Assembly: GCA_965198905.1 (NCBI GenBank)
Contig: OZ240678.1
Span: 1,674,001-1,738,000, forward strand
Direction of reading: 5' to 3'
DNA from: CAHJWH01 sp965198905
GTDB lineage: Bacteria > Pseudomonadota > Alphaproteobacteria > Caulobacterales > Caulobacteraceae
Length of the DNA stretch: 64,000 nucleotides
In this document: piece by piece, positions 54,749 to 63,431 of the stretch
Numbering within the stretch: the first letter of the stretch is position 1
Layout of the letters: the number at the start of each line of letters is the position of its first letter
Notes under the pieces: generated by a model
Databases searched by the model: none
What the model was told of the DNA's origin: nothing
What the model saw: the letters and a program-made list of their open reading frames with translations, nothing else
Program-made: the position numbers and the translations under genes

Positions 54749-56203
54749 TCAGCCGCTGCGGCCTCCGAGCGTCTTCAGGTCGTCGTCGGTGGGCTTGGAC
54801 ACCAGCACGATGTCGGTGGCGCGACGCCATTCGGGGGTATTCTGGTGCAGGTGCTCCCGAGCGCGCAACGCAAAGATGCGCGCCTGCACGAAGTCGCCCA
54901 CCGCGAAGCGCTCCTCCGCCGTCGCAAGCCGGGCCTGGCCGTCGTCGCCCTTGGCGTCGTAGGCCTGGGCCAGCAGGCGGTAGGCGAAGCTGTCGCCGCC
55001 GTCCAGGTCGTCGCGATCCAGGATGATGGCCTTGTGCAGCTGGGCGATGGCGGGGTCCATCTTGGCCTTGTCGTCCTGGGCCACCATGGCCTGGGCCAGG
55101 TTGATGCGCAGCAGCGGCGCGTCGGGCTTCAGGTCCACGGAGCGCTGGTGGGCGACCTCCGCCTCCTTGGCGCGGCCAGCCTCGAACAGCACCTGACCCT
55201 TCAGCTCCCAGAGATACGGGTTGTTGGGATAGTCGGTCAGCAGGCTGTCGATCGAGGTCAGCGCCTGTTCGGTCTCGGTCTCGCGGTAGTAGGCGATGGC
55301 GCGGGCGTAGCGCGCGACGAACGAGTGGTCGCTGTCGGGATACTTGAAGAAGGCTGTCTGCGGCGGCTCGGTGAAGCCGACCAGCTTGGCCTTCATGATC
55401 TCATGCTCGGAGACCATCTCGGGGCTGTCCACAGCGGCCCAGTGCGGCTGCTCCATGGCGCGCTTGCGCAGCAGCTCGATGCGATCTTCCGACAGCGGGT
55501 GGTCGTCGAACCACTTGTAGCGCCGGGTCTCCTCGAAAATCTCTTGGTAGCGGAACTCGTCGAAGAAATCGACGAGGCCCTTGGCCGACTGGCCGCTCTT
55601 TTCCAGGTAGGTGATCCCCGCCTGGTCGGCCCGGGCCTCCTGCTCGCGCGAATAGCCGGCCGCGCCCAGGGCGCCGAAATACTGCGACGATCCGAGTAGC
55701 GCCCCCGCCGCATCGCCTGAGCCCGCCGCTGCGGCGAGCGCGCCGAGCAGCAGGGTGAGCAGGAACGGCGCCATACCGGCCTTCTGCATCTCGCCGACCC
55801 GGGCGGAGTGATAGCCGGCGGCGTGGCCGGTCTCGTGGGCGATGACGCCGATCAGCTCATTGGGGTTCTTGGTGTTTTCGATCAGGTCGGTACCGATGAA
55901 CAGCAGATGGTTGCTGGCTGCGGCGGCGTTGAACTGATGGGTGATGATGACGATGGTCACCTGCTTGGGGTCTAGGCCGGCCGCCTTAAAGACCGGATCG
56001 AATTCCTGGTGCAGGATGGCGTTGATCTCGGTGTCCAGGATCGGCTGCTGGTCGCTGCTGGAGGAGTCCATGTTGCTTTGCGCCTGGGCGACGGGCGCGG
56101 CCAGCAGCGTGGCGGCGGTGAGCAGGCTGACGCTCGCGTGCACGCCGCTGCGAAGCCGCCGGCGCAGGGACCTGGACACCGGCTTGGCGGGACGTAAGCT
56201 CAT
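54749..56203 (-). CDS. M48-family metalloprotease with TPR repeats (BepA-like)
   Basis: The protein is about 484 residues from the ATG at 56203 (MSLRPAKPVS). It has a signal peptide (HASVSLLTAATLLAAPVAQAQ), the zinc motif in LIGVIAHETGHAAGYH (HExxH), the third ligand region YSREQEARADQAGITYL, then a C-terminal TPR array (NPYLWELKGQVLFEAGRAKEAEVAHQRSVDLKPDAPLLRINLAQAM and following). BepA-type proteases handle misassembled outer-membrane beta-barrels in the periplasm. The frame is open to 56224, so the start could be seven codons earlier. Confidence 0.93.
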   Translation of the reverse strand: MSLRPAKPVSRSLRRRLRSGVHASVSLLTAATLLAAPVAQAQSNMDSSSSDQQPILDTEINAILHQEFDPVFKAAGLDPKQVTIVIITHQFNAAAASNHLLFIGTDLIENTKNPNELIGVIAHETGHAAGYHSARVGEMQKAGMAPFLLTLLLGALAAAAGSGDAAGALLGSSQYFGALGAAGYSREQEARADQAGITYLEKSGQSAKGLVDFFDEFRYQEIFEETRRYKWFDDHPLSEDRIELLRKRAMEQPHWAAVDSPEMVSEHEIMKAKLVGFTEPPQTAFFKYPDSDHSFVARYARAIAYYRETETEQALTSIDSLLTDYPNNPYLWELKGQVLFEAGRAKEAEVAHQRSVDLKPDAPLLRINLAQAMVAQDDKAKMDPAIAQLHKAIILDRDDLDGGDSFAYRLLAQAYDAKGDDGQARLATAEERFAVGDFVQARIFALRAREHLHQNTPEWRRATDIVLVSKPTDDDLKTLGGRSG

Positions 56204-56444
56204 GAGAGCCGAGGACTCCAGCATTGGACAGCCGGCGACGCCAGCCCGTTGTCCCCCGACCTTCCCCGTTTAGCCTGTCCGCAGGCCCCGCGCCACCGTC
56301 CGCGGCGGCAGGCCGCAGCGCACACGTCCCATGCGGCCCCACCCAGATCCGTCAAAGGCCGACCGCAATCTCCCTGGCTGCAGCGATCGGAGTGGTAGAT
56401 CAGTCCCGGCGTCGGCCGGCGGATCGTCAGGGGTCGGCGGAGAG

Positions 56445-56640
56445 CTAGCTAAGCCGGGAGGGCGTGGCTGATGGAGCCGAGATAGCTGCCGGCGACCAGC
56501 AGGACTGGACAGCGAGCGCCTTCAGCCAGTCGAGCCCGGTGGCGTCGGCTGTGATTGGACTCCAAGCCGCCGCCGCCTTCCAACACCAGCAAGGTGTCCT
56601 CGGCCTTCCGGCGACCGTGCGACGATGAAACCCAACAAGC
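56445..56640 (-). pseudogene. Dethiobiotin synthetase (BioD) C-terminal remnant
   Basis: The reverse strand carries fragments of the BioD end in two frames: EDTLLVLEGGGGLES in one, PITADATGLDWLKAL in another, and VLLVAGSYLGSISHALPA in the first again. These correspond to the conserved LVEGxGGxxxPI...TxLDWMxALGLP...LVAGSYLGxISH blocks. The 5' two thirds are gone and the end stops at a TAG near 56445. No other biotin gene is nearby. It is a decayed fragment, and the identification rests on recalled family motifs. Confidence 0.6.
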
Positions 56641-56737
56641 TTGGCGAGGGTCACCTTGTTGGCAGAAGGCCTACGGCGGCTTTGGGCGCAGAGGGTCCCT
56701 GCACGATGTGTAACTCAGCGGTATCCAGCGGCCCAGC

Positions 56738-57623
56738 CTATAGGCTCAACGCTTGCAGGTAGGCTGTTGGCGCTTCCCCGGTGAGACGGCGGAAGGCGGT
56801 GCTGAATGCGCTGACCGACTGATAGCCGGCGAGCTCGGCGATATCGGCCAGGGGCTTGGTTCGCGTCTCCAGCGCTTGGCGCGCCACGGTCATGCGCCAG
56901 CTCGAGAGGTAGTCGATCGGAGTCTGGCCGACGACCTCGGCGAACCGCAGGGCGAAAGCCGAGCGTGACATGCCGGCGGTCTGCGCGAGTTCGGCCACCG
57001 TCCAGGGGCGGATCGCGTCCTCATGAAAGCGACGCAGCGCCTTTGCGATCTTGGGATCGGCCAAGCCCTTCAGCATTCCGGGTTCAGCTTGGCTCCAGCC
57101 GACGCCCGGTTGGCGCAAGGCCTCGACCAGGATCAGTTCTAGCAGGCGTTCCAGCACATGTCCGCGGCCCACGCGGTCGCCCTCCGCCTCCTCCCCGAGC
57201 ATCGTCATCAGCCCGCCCAGCCGACTGGCCGCCACTTCCGCGGCCCGCACGTGCACGACCGGCAGCATCAGCCGAGCGAGCAGGTCGGCGCTGGCCGTTG
57301 CGAAGGAAAAGTAGCCGCCGACAAAGCGCGTGACGACTTCGGGCGCGCCTGAGACCTGGATCAGCTTTGGATCGGCGAACAGCGCCTTGAGCTCCACGCT
57401 CGGGCCGCCATCCAGCGTCTGCATCGACCAGGCCGGCGGACAAGCCATGAGGAAGAAATCACCCCTGGCGGCGCACCTCGCACTCGCCCGCGACCATGTG
57501 GCCGAACACCACGATGTTCGGCCTGGCTGGAAAGTGGAGGGTCCAGGCGTTGTGGCCTTCGATCAGGTTCCAGCCGACGTCTTGGGGCCTCAGAAGCGAC
57601 AGCACGAGGGAGAGCGGATCCAA
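56738..57623 (-). pseudogene. AraC-family regulator, frameshifted after the cupin N-terminus
   Basis: The gene appears to start at a TTG at 57623 (LDPLSLVLSLLRPQDVGWNLIEGHNAWTLHFPARPNIVVFGHMVAGECEVRRQG) and stops at TGA 57459-57461. The cupin domain continues in the next frame as DFFLMACPPAWSMQTLDGG. A one-base insertion in the GGGG run near 57462-57465 explains this. The C-terminal part is a normal AraC DNA-binding domain (WTVAELAQTAGMSRSAFALRFAEVVGQTPIDYLSSWRM and ADIAELAGYQSVSAFSTAFRRLTGEAPTAYL). It is divergent from the SDR gene at 57738. A downstream ATG at 57448 could still give a truncated 236-residue protein with the DNA-binding domain. Confidence 0.75.
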
Positions 57624-57737
57624 CTCTGGACGCCTCGTAAACAGATCAGGACGCCAGCCCGTACAAGCTCCAGCTCGGGTGCGCTAGGTCCAAGCCGCCG
57701 TGTCGCTGCTGCGCGGCGCTATGCGGAACCTTACCCC

Positions 57738-58730
57738 ATGCGCGTGTTCGTCACCGGCGCCACCGGCTTCATCGGCAAGGCGCTGACCTCAGACCTCTTT
57801 GCGCACGGCCACGAGGTGGTCGGCCTTGCACGATCCGAGGCCTCAGCGGCCGCCTTGCGCGCGAGCGGCGCGACGGCGCTGCGGGGAAGCGTGCGCGACC
57901 TGGACAGCCTGCGCCGGGGGGCGGCTGAGGCCGACGGCGTGATCCACCTCGCCTTTACCTTCTCGCCGCTCGACCTGCCAATCGGCCGCGTGCTGGGCGC
58001 GGTCTTCGGCGGGTCGCCGACGGGTGCGGTGAGGCGGATGATGAGGGCGATCGGGGCCACGGACCGCGCTGCCATCGACGCGCTCGGGGCCGAACTACAG
58101 GGCTCGGGCCGACCGCTGGTGACCACCTTCGCCGCGGTGGGCGTTGCAGGCGCGCCTAGCGATCGCGCCGTGCGGCCGGCGACGGAAGAGGATCCGCCCA
58201 ATTCGCTTTCGCCCGGCTATGTCCGCGCCGCCAACGAACAGGCGGTGACGCGCTGGGCGGAACGCGGGGTACGAGCATCCATCGTGCGCCTCGCCCCCTC
58301 GGTTCACGGCGACGGTGACAAGGGGCTCGTTCCTCAGCTCGCCGCCGCCGCGCGCAAGCATAAAGAGGCCATCTATGTCGGAGACGGGGCCAACCGTTGG
58401 TGCGGCGTGCACCGCAATGACGCCGCCACTCTGTTCCGCCTTGCTCTTGAATCAGGGACGGCGGGGCGTGTTTTCCATGGCGTGGGCGACGCCGGGCTGC
58501 AGCTCCGTGAGATCGCCGAGATCATCGGCCGGCGCTTTCGCTTGCCTGTGGTCTCAAAGACTATCCGCGAGGCGCAAGGTCAGCTTGGCTGGGTGGCGCC
58601 GTTCCTAGCCATCGACAATCCCGTCACAAGCGCGAGGACGCAGAAGGATCTCGGATGGCAGTCCATCGGATCGACGCTCGCTGAAGACCTGAATCGCGAA
58701 AACTATTTCGGAGCGGCGACTTCACATTGA
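57738..58730 (+). CDS. NAD-dependent epimerase/SDR-family protein
   Basis: The 330-residue extended SDR protein begins at the ATG at 57738 with the NAD(P) motif MRVFVTGATGFIGKALTSDLFAHGHEVVGLARS. ADGVIHLAF, IVRLAPSVHGDGDKGLV and the DGANRWCGVHRNDAATLF block follow. The TGATGFIG/GHxVxGxxRS pattern matches the atypical SDR group of NAD(P)-binding epimerase-like oxidoreductases, many of which lack a defined substrate. A close paralogue lies at 59755-60657. The divergent AraC-type gene is a candidate regulator. Confidence 0.85.
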   Translation: MRVFVTGATGFIGKALTSDLFAHGHEVVGLARSEASAAALRASGATALRGSVRDLDSLRRGAAEADGVIHLAFTFSPLDLPIGRVLGAVFGGSPTGAVRRMMRAIGATDRAAIDALGAELQGSGRPLVTTFAAVGVAGAPSDRAVRPATEEDPPNSLSPGYVRAANEQAVTRWAERGVRASIVRLAPSVHGDGDKGLVPQLAAAARKHKEAIYVGDGANRWCGVHRNDAATLFRLALESGTAGRVFHGVGDAGLQLREIAEIIGRRFRLPVVSKTIREAQGQLGWVAPFLAIDNPVTSARTQKDLGWQSIGSTLAEDLNRENYFGAATSH

Positions 58731-58773
58731 TGAGGGGCCCGGCGCCGTGAATGTCCGCAGACTGGAGCAACGC

Positions 58774-59658
58774 TCATGGCGGCTGTGGGCCACCGCCGTT
58801 GTCATTCCCTTCTCCCGGCAATCCGCATGCAGCGGATGCTGCGCTGATGAACCCCCGCATACGCTTCTCCGCTGCGGGCGCGGCCGGGTTGTAGACGATC
58901 ATGCCAAGGTCCGGCCGACCATCGACGGCGAAGGAGGAGAACTCCAGTTCCAACAGGCCGAGCTCAGGGTGGTGCAGGCGTTTCAGGCCCTCGCCGTGGG
59001 AGACAACGTTGTTGCTGCGCCACAGCGCCTCGAACTCAGGGCTGAGGCGGGAGATCTCCTCCACTATGGCGACGCTTTGGGCCGTAGCGCCAGCGCGGGC
59101 GACATCAGCGCGGAAGGCGCCTACCACGAAGCGGGCCACAGCCATCCAGTCCTCCTGCGCCGCGCGGATGCGCGAGTCGGCGAACATCAGGCGCAGGATA
59201 TTGCGCCCCTGCGGCGGCAGCTTAGAATAATCGGTGAGGACGGCGGCGGCGGCGCGGTTCCACGCGACCACGTCCCAGGTGGCTGTCTTCACGAGGGCCG
59301 GGCTGAAGCTCATCGCGTCGAGCACCCGCTGCAACCTAGGACTGACGCCGTCCACCGCCCGGTAGCGCACCTCGGGCGGGCGTCCCAGGCCCAGCATGAA
59401 CAAGTGCTCACGCTCTGGCTCGGTGAGCATGAGCCCCGAGGCGATGCGGTTCAGCACGTCGGCCGAAGGCGCCCCACCCCGCCCCTGCTCCAGCCACGTG
59501 TACCAAGTGGGGCTGATGTTGGCGCGCTGCGCCACCTCCTCGCGGCGCAGACCCGGCGTGCGGCGGCGGCCGCCAGCGAAGCCCAGGGCGGCGGGATCGA
59601 GTCGTGTGCGGCGGTCGCGCAGGTAGGCGCCGAGCTGCCCAGTCGTGTCGTCGGTCAC
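58774..59658 (-). CDS. XRE-type regulator with MmyB-like ligand-binding domain
   Basis: The 294-residue regulator has an N-terminal helix-turn-helix (LGAYLRDRRTRLDP, then RTPGLRREEVAQRANISPTWYTWLEQGRGGAPSADVLNRIASGL) and a C-terminal domain of the MmyB type (SPRLQRVLDAMSFSPALVKTATWDVVAWNRAAAAVLTDY, then RNILRLMFADSRIR and ELEFSSFAVDGRPDLGMIVYNPA). MmyB-like domains bind fatty acids and related small ligands. It is divergent from the SDR gene at 59755. A perfect inverted repeat in the gap starts 14 bp from its start codon, suggesting autoregulation and control of the SDR gene. Confidence 0.9.
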   Translation of the reverse strand: MTDDTTGQLGAYLRDRRTRLDPAALGFAGGRRRTPGLRREEVAQRANISPTWYTWLEQGRGGAPSADVLNRIASGLMLTEPEREHLFMLGLGRPPEVRYRAVDGVSPRLQRVLDAMSFSPALVKTATWDVVAWNRAAAAVLTDYSKLPPQGRNILRLMFADSRIRAAQEDWMAVARFVVGAFRADVARAGATAQSVAIVEEISRLSPEFEALWRSNNVVSHGEGLKRLHHPELGLLELEFSSFAVDGRPDLGMIVYNPAAPAAEKRMRGFISAASAACGLPGEGNDNGGGPQPP

Positions 59659-59671
59659 GGTGATCCTGTAA

Positions 59672-59693
59672 GACGTTATACCTGGATAACGTC
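59672..59693. promoter_or_regulatory. Candidate operator: GACGTTAT - 6 bp - ATAACGTC
   Basis: A perfect 8-bp inverted repeat with a 6-base spacer lies between the divergent XRE/MmyB regulator (start 59658) and the SDR gene (start 59755). Its size and position are those of a dimer operator. Binding there could block the regulator's own promoter and influence the SDR promoter. Confidence 0.7.
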
Positions 59694-59754
59694 ACTACTT
59701 TAACAGGACGAAGCTAAGGCCGATACCCGGGGCCGTTCCAAGCGGAGACCTCCC

Positions 59755-60657
59755 ATGCGCGTGTTCCTAACCGGAGCCACCGGCTTCATCGGCTCCCGGA
59801 TTGTTCCCGAACTCCTCGCCCGCGGCCACCGGGTGCTGGGGATGACGCGCTCCGAGGCCGGAGCGAGCGCGCTGACCGCTGCGGGTGCCGAGGCTCATCA
59901 CGGCGACCTGGAGGATCCGCAGACACTGGCCGACGGCGCGGCCAAGGCGGACGGGGTCATCCATTGCGCGTTCGACCACGACTTCTCCAACTTCGTCGCC
60001 AACTGCGAGAAGGACGTGCGCGTCATCAAGGCGATGGGCGAGGCGCTGAAGGGCACGGACAAGCCGCTGCTGATCACCTCCGGCACGGGTATCGGGAGTC
60101 CCGGTCCCGGGGAGCTGGCGCGGGAGGACGTGTTCGACGCCGACCACCCCAATCCTCGCGTCGCCTCGGAGCTGGCGGGACAGGAGATGCTGGCGGCGGG
60201 CGTGAACGTCTCGGTGATGCGGCTCCCGCAGGTGCACGATCCCGTCAAGCAAGGGCTCATCACGCCGCTGCTTGATGTCATTCGGCAGAACGGCGTCGCG
60301 GGCTATATCGGCGGTGGCCAGAACCGCTGGCCCGCGGCGTACGTGTCGGACGTGGCGGGGCTCTACGTGCTGGCGATCGAGCGTGCCGAAGCCGGCGCCC
60401 GCTACCATGCGGTCGCCGAGGAAGGGATCACCTCAAAGGTCATCGCAGAGACGCTTGCGGAGGGGCTGCACTTCCCCGCCGTGTCCGTGGCGCCGGATGC
60501 GGCCGTCGACCACTTCGGCTGGATGGCGATGTTCGTCGGTCTCGACATGCCCGCCTCCAGCGCTTGGACCCGCAAGACGTTGGGCTGGGAGCCGACCGGG
60601 CCAAGCCTGATCTCCGACCTGCAGCGCATGGACTACGGCGTCAGGGGCACGGCGTAG
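59755..60657 (+). CDS. SDR-family oxidoreductase, paralogue of the gene at 57738
   Basis: The 300-residue protein starts MRVFLTGATGFIGSRIVPELLARGHRVLGMTRSEAGASALTAAGAEAH and shares the layout of the 57738 protein: ADGVIHCAFDHD, SVMRLPQVHDPVKQGLI, YIGGGQNRWPAAYVSDVAGLYVLAIE, and a C-terminal WTRKTLGWEPTGPSLISDL. It belongs to the atypical NAD(P)-binding SDRs. The ribosome-binding site GGAG precedes the ATG. It is divergent from the MmyB-type regulator and probably controlled through the dyad at 59672-59693. The substrate is unknown. Confidence 0.88.
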   Translation: MRVFLTGATGFIGSRIVPELLARGHRVLGMTRSEAGASALTAAGAEAHHGDLEDPQTLADGAAKADGVIHCAFDHDFSNFVANCEKDVRVIKAMGEALKGTDKPLLITSGTGIGSPGPGELAREDVFDADHPNPRVASELAGQEMLAAGVNVSVMRLPQVHDPVKQGLITPLLDVIRQNGVAGYIGGGQNRWPAAYVSDVAGLYVLAIERAEAGARYHAVAEEGITSKVIAETLAEGLHFPAVSVAPDAAVDHFGWMAMFVGLDMPASSAWTRKTLGWEPTGPSLISDLQRMDYGVRGTA

Positions 60658-60827
60658 AAGCCGACGACTGCGGTGTGAGACCGAAAGTGTTCCTACACGC
60701 GTCACGGAGTGGAAGGTCAACGAGAGATCCCGCTTTCGGAGCTAATCCAAAGTTTCTCGGGGCGCAGAGCTCAGGCGTTGACTCCTACGATCGATCCGCT
60801 CCTGGACTTGGAACGAGCAGTGTCGGC

Positions 60828-60968
60828 TTAGCGACGACGGTAGCGGGGCCGCTTCACCTCCCACTTCGGACGTTTAGAGGCAGCCTCAAAGGCTCTGGTT
60901 AGCTTGCTGACAGTCGCGTTTCTGGAGGAGGGCTCGTGAGGGTTCAGGCGCGATTGGTCCGCTGACAT
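60828..60968 (-). CDS. Possible small basic protein (46 aa)
   Basis: An ATG at 60968, with AAAGGG 8 bases upstream, opens a 46-codon frame ending TAA at 60828. The product, MSADQSRLNPHEPSSRNATV then SKLTRAFEAASKRPKWEVKR and a PRYRRR end, has a helical centre and a strongly basic C-terminus. It lies in an otherwise empty 426-base gap between the SDR gene and the first BLUF gene. I do not recognise a family. The codon pattern and ribosome site are suggestive only. Confidence 0.35.
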   Translation of the reverse strand: MSADQSRLNPHEPSSRNATVSKLTRAFEAASKRPKWEVKRPRYRRR

Positions 60969-61083
60969 TCGTCCAAACCCTTTCATTTGGATCACATGTA
61001 GAGATGGTTGGATGCCAAGAGCGCGCCTCTGGAAACGCCGATTTAACGATTACTGCTGTCTATATGGTCGAGAGGAGGCGGCC

Positions 61084-61530
61084 GTGCCAACATTGCTGCG
61101 GATAACCTACGTCAGCCGAATGGCACTCGGACCTTCCGCCGACATTCCTGCGGTCGTGGCGGATATTCTCAAAACGTCCGTGGCGAACAATACTCTTGTG
61201 TCGGTTACAGGCATGTTGGTGAACCACGCCGGCTTCTTCGTCCAAGCTTTGGAGGGATCTCCCCACGCCGTTGAAACTACGTATGCTCGCGTTGCTGAAG
61301 ATCGGCGACACAGGGCGGCAAAGGTCATTTTACGAGAGACGACGGATACCCGCCTTTTTGCCTCATGGGCAATGTGCGCGAGCACTCTCTCCGCGACAGA
61401 CGATCAAATTTTGAAGGTGCTTTCCCTTAAGGGAGCTTTTGATCCCTTCATCATCAGTCCGAGATCAACCTTACGGCTTTTAACCACAGTAGCTGGCATT
61501 CGTCGCCGCGACGAGAAGGTCGCCGCCTAA
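61084..61530 (+). CDS. Short BLUF-domain blue-light sensor
   Basis: The GTG start at 61084 lies just behind AGGAGG and gives 148 residues; the frame is open to 61012. One BLUF domain is present: the flavin-contacting Tyr in LLRITYVSRM, Asn in SVANNTLVSVTGML, Gln in GFFVQALEG, and a Trp/Met pair in FASWAM. The C-terminal 45 residues form the short capping helices of PixD/BlrB-like proteins, with no output domain. BLUF proteins sense blue light through FAD and signal by protein contact. The GGDEF-EAL gene begins 200 bases downstream on the same strand, a natural partner. Confidence 0.9.
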   Translation: MPTLLRITYVSRMALGPSADIPAVVADILKTSVANNTLVSVTGMLVNHAGFFVQALEGSPHAVETTYARVAEDRRHRAAKVILRETTDTRLFASWAMCASTLSATDDQILKVLSLKGAFDPFIISPRSTLRLLTTVAGIRRRDEKVAA

Positions 61531-61730
61531 AGCAAGCCGCCCCGCTCATAGATTTCGCCGCCCTAGGCCAGGTCCAAAAAGCGTTTACGCTGTCAAGAAT
61601 GTTAAGGCCACCTAAGACAACTGCTGCGCCCGCTCATAAGCTTGAACGATCGCGCCCGCCCATCGTGGCCACAGGAAATGGGCGATAGAAGTCTCTTCAA
61701 CGTCCAAGTTCGTGTAAAAGAAATTGATCT

Positions 61731-63431
61731 ATGTTATTCGCATCCTTCCGATCTCAAACCTCTGAGGCGGCAGACATTTACCCTACATTAGCGCACCTTC
61801 GGCATAAAGGATCCGGCTCGTTGGGAAGTGATCCGTTGCGCGTACATTTGTTCAGCCCTGAGCCTCCAGACGGATCCGCTTTGATCGACGATCTGCAGAC
61901 CGCCGTACTCAGGCTGGATGCGCAAGGAACGGTCGTGTCCGCCAATCCCGCCGCCATGACGCTTCTTGGGTCCGAGCCCTTCGAAACGTCTCTCACTGCG
62001 GCTCTACCCCTCAGCGAAGGACGGCGAGAGTCAGGCTTTCCCCCACTCCACGTCGACCATGCAGGTCGTCTGTTATGGCTGCGCAGCAAGGCGCATGGCG
62101 ATGGCTGGCTTGTGGAATTGCACGACGTGGCTCGCGCCGGTGGACCGTCTGAAGATGCGCTCACAGGCTTGGCCGGACGTGACGAGCTTCGCCGGCGTAT
62201 CGCCGCCCAGCTCGGCAGCGCTCAACGCGGCGCCGATGGCTTTGCGGTTCTCTGCATCGACCTCGACCGCTTCAAGGCCGTAAACGACACCTTGGGACAT
62301 CCCGTGGGCGACGCGCTGCTCAGGAAGGTAGCCGACCGTCTGATGAAGGCTGCACGGAAGGAGGACTTGGTCGCGCGCCTGGGTGGCGACGAGTTCGCCA
62401 TAGTGCAGGTGGGGGCCGGTCAGCCGGAAGAGGCGGAGGCGTTGGCGGCGCGTCTCGTGGATCTGGTTGGGCGCACCTACGTGGTGGATGGGCACATGCT
62501 GAATATTGGGGCGAGTGTCGGCGTGGCGGTCGCGCCCGCCAATGGGGATGATGCCGACGTCCTGCTCAAGAACGCAGACCTCGCCCTCTATCGCGCTAAG
62601 GCGGACGGTCGAGGCATGTTTCGCTTCTTTGAGCCGAGCATGGACGCAAAAATGCAGGCGCGTCGTTCGCTGGAGCTAGACCTGAGGCGAGCGCTGGCGC
62701 TGAAGGAATTTGATCTTGCCTATCAGCCACAGGTCAGCGCCCACGGTGGCGTGGTCACCGGCTTTGAGGCTCTTCTGCGCTGGGATCACCCCGAGCGGGG
62801 CAGGGTCTCGCCGGCTGACTTCATCCCTCTGGCTGAGGAGATCGGCCTGATCGGGCCCATCGGCGAGTGGGTGCTTAGGACCGCCTGTGCGGAAGCGGCG
62901 CGGTGGCCGGATAGCATTTCGCTGGCGGTGAACCTGTCTCCCGTGCAATTCCGAGGCGCCAAGCTGGTGACGACGGTCACCTCCGCCCTCGCCCAATCGG
63001 GCCTTCCCGCCAACCGCTTGGAGCTGGAGATCACCGAAGGCGCGCTCCTGGACAACACAGACGCGGTGCTGAGCGTCCTGAACGCCTTGCGCGAGCTCGG
63101 CGTCAGCATCTCCATGGACGACTTCGGCACCGGCTATTCCAGTCTTTCGTACCTGCAGAAGTTCCCCTTCACCAAGATCAAGATCGACCAATCCTTCGTG
63201 CGCCAGATGGAGGAGAGCGCCGACTGCAGCGCGATCGTGCGCGCCGTGATCGCATTGGGTCGGAGCCTGGGCATGAAAACCACAGCGGAAGGCGTGGAGA
63301 CCGAAGGTCAGCGCGACCGCATTCGCGCTGAAGGCTGCACTGAAATCCAGGGCTATTTGACGGGAAGGCCCATGTGCGCGGCCGATGCAGCCGCCCTCGT
63401 CCGGAACATGGCGCCAGAAGGGTTCGCCTGA
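61731..63431 (+). CDS. GGDEF-EAL bifunctional c-di-GMP enzyme with a PAS-like N-terminus
   Basis: The 566-residue protein has a PAS-like sensor (SALIDDLQTAVLRLDAQGTVVSANPAAMTLLG, about 50-80), a GGDEF domain (ALTGLAGRDELRRR, VARLGGDEFAIV, with the inhibitory-site RKED five residues upstream) and an EAL domain. The EAL domain shows FEALLRW, NLSPVQF, ELEITEG, DDFGTGYSSL, KIDQSFVR and AEGVET, all catalytic positions. It can therefore both make and degrade c-di-GMP. There is no membrane helix. It is flanked by two BLUF genes, and its TGA overlaps the ATG of the second, implying translational coupling and light-regulated activity. Confidence 0.95.
   Translation: MLFASFRSQTSEAADIYPTLAHLRHKGSGSLGSDPLRVHLFSPEPPDGSALIDDLQTAVLRLDAQGTVVSANPAAMTLLGSEPFETSLTAALPLSEGRRESGFPPLHVDHAGRLLWLRSKAHGDGWLVELHDVARAGGPSEDALTGLAGRDELRRRIAAQLGSAQRGADGFAVLCIDLDRFKAVNDTLGHPVGDALLRKVADRLMKAARKEDLVARLGGDEFAIVQVGAGQPEEAEALAARLVDLVGRTYVVDGHMLNIGASVGVAVAPANGDDADVLLKNADLALYRAKADGRGMFRFFEPSMDAKMQARRSLELDLRRALALKEFDLAYQPQVSAHGGVVTGFEALLRWDHPERGRVSPADFIPLAEEIGLIGPIGEWVLRTACAEAARWPDSISLAVNLSPVQFRGAKLVTTVTSALAQSGLPANRLELEITEGALLDNTDAVLSVLNALRELGVSISMDDFGTGYSSLSYLQKFPFTKIKIDQSFVRQMEESADCSAIVRAVIALGRSLGMKTTAEGVETEGQRDRIRAEGCTEIQGYLTGRPMCAADAAALVRNMAPEGFA

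Noticed and set aside
59665..59707. An extended outer dyad (CCTGT...ACAGG) around the candidate operator
   Set aside because: The centre of the outer arms is 3.5 bases off the centre of the inner dyad, so they do not form one symmetrical element.
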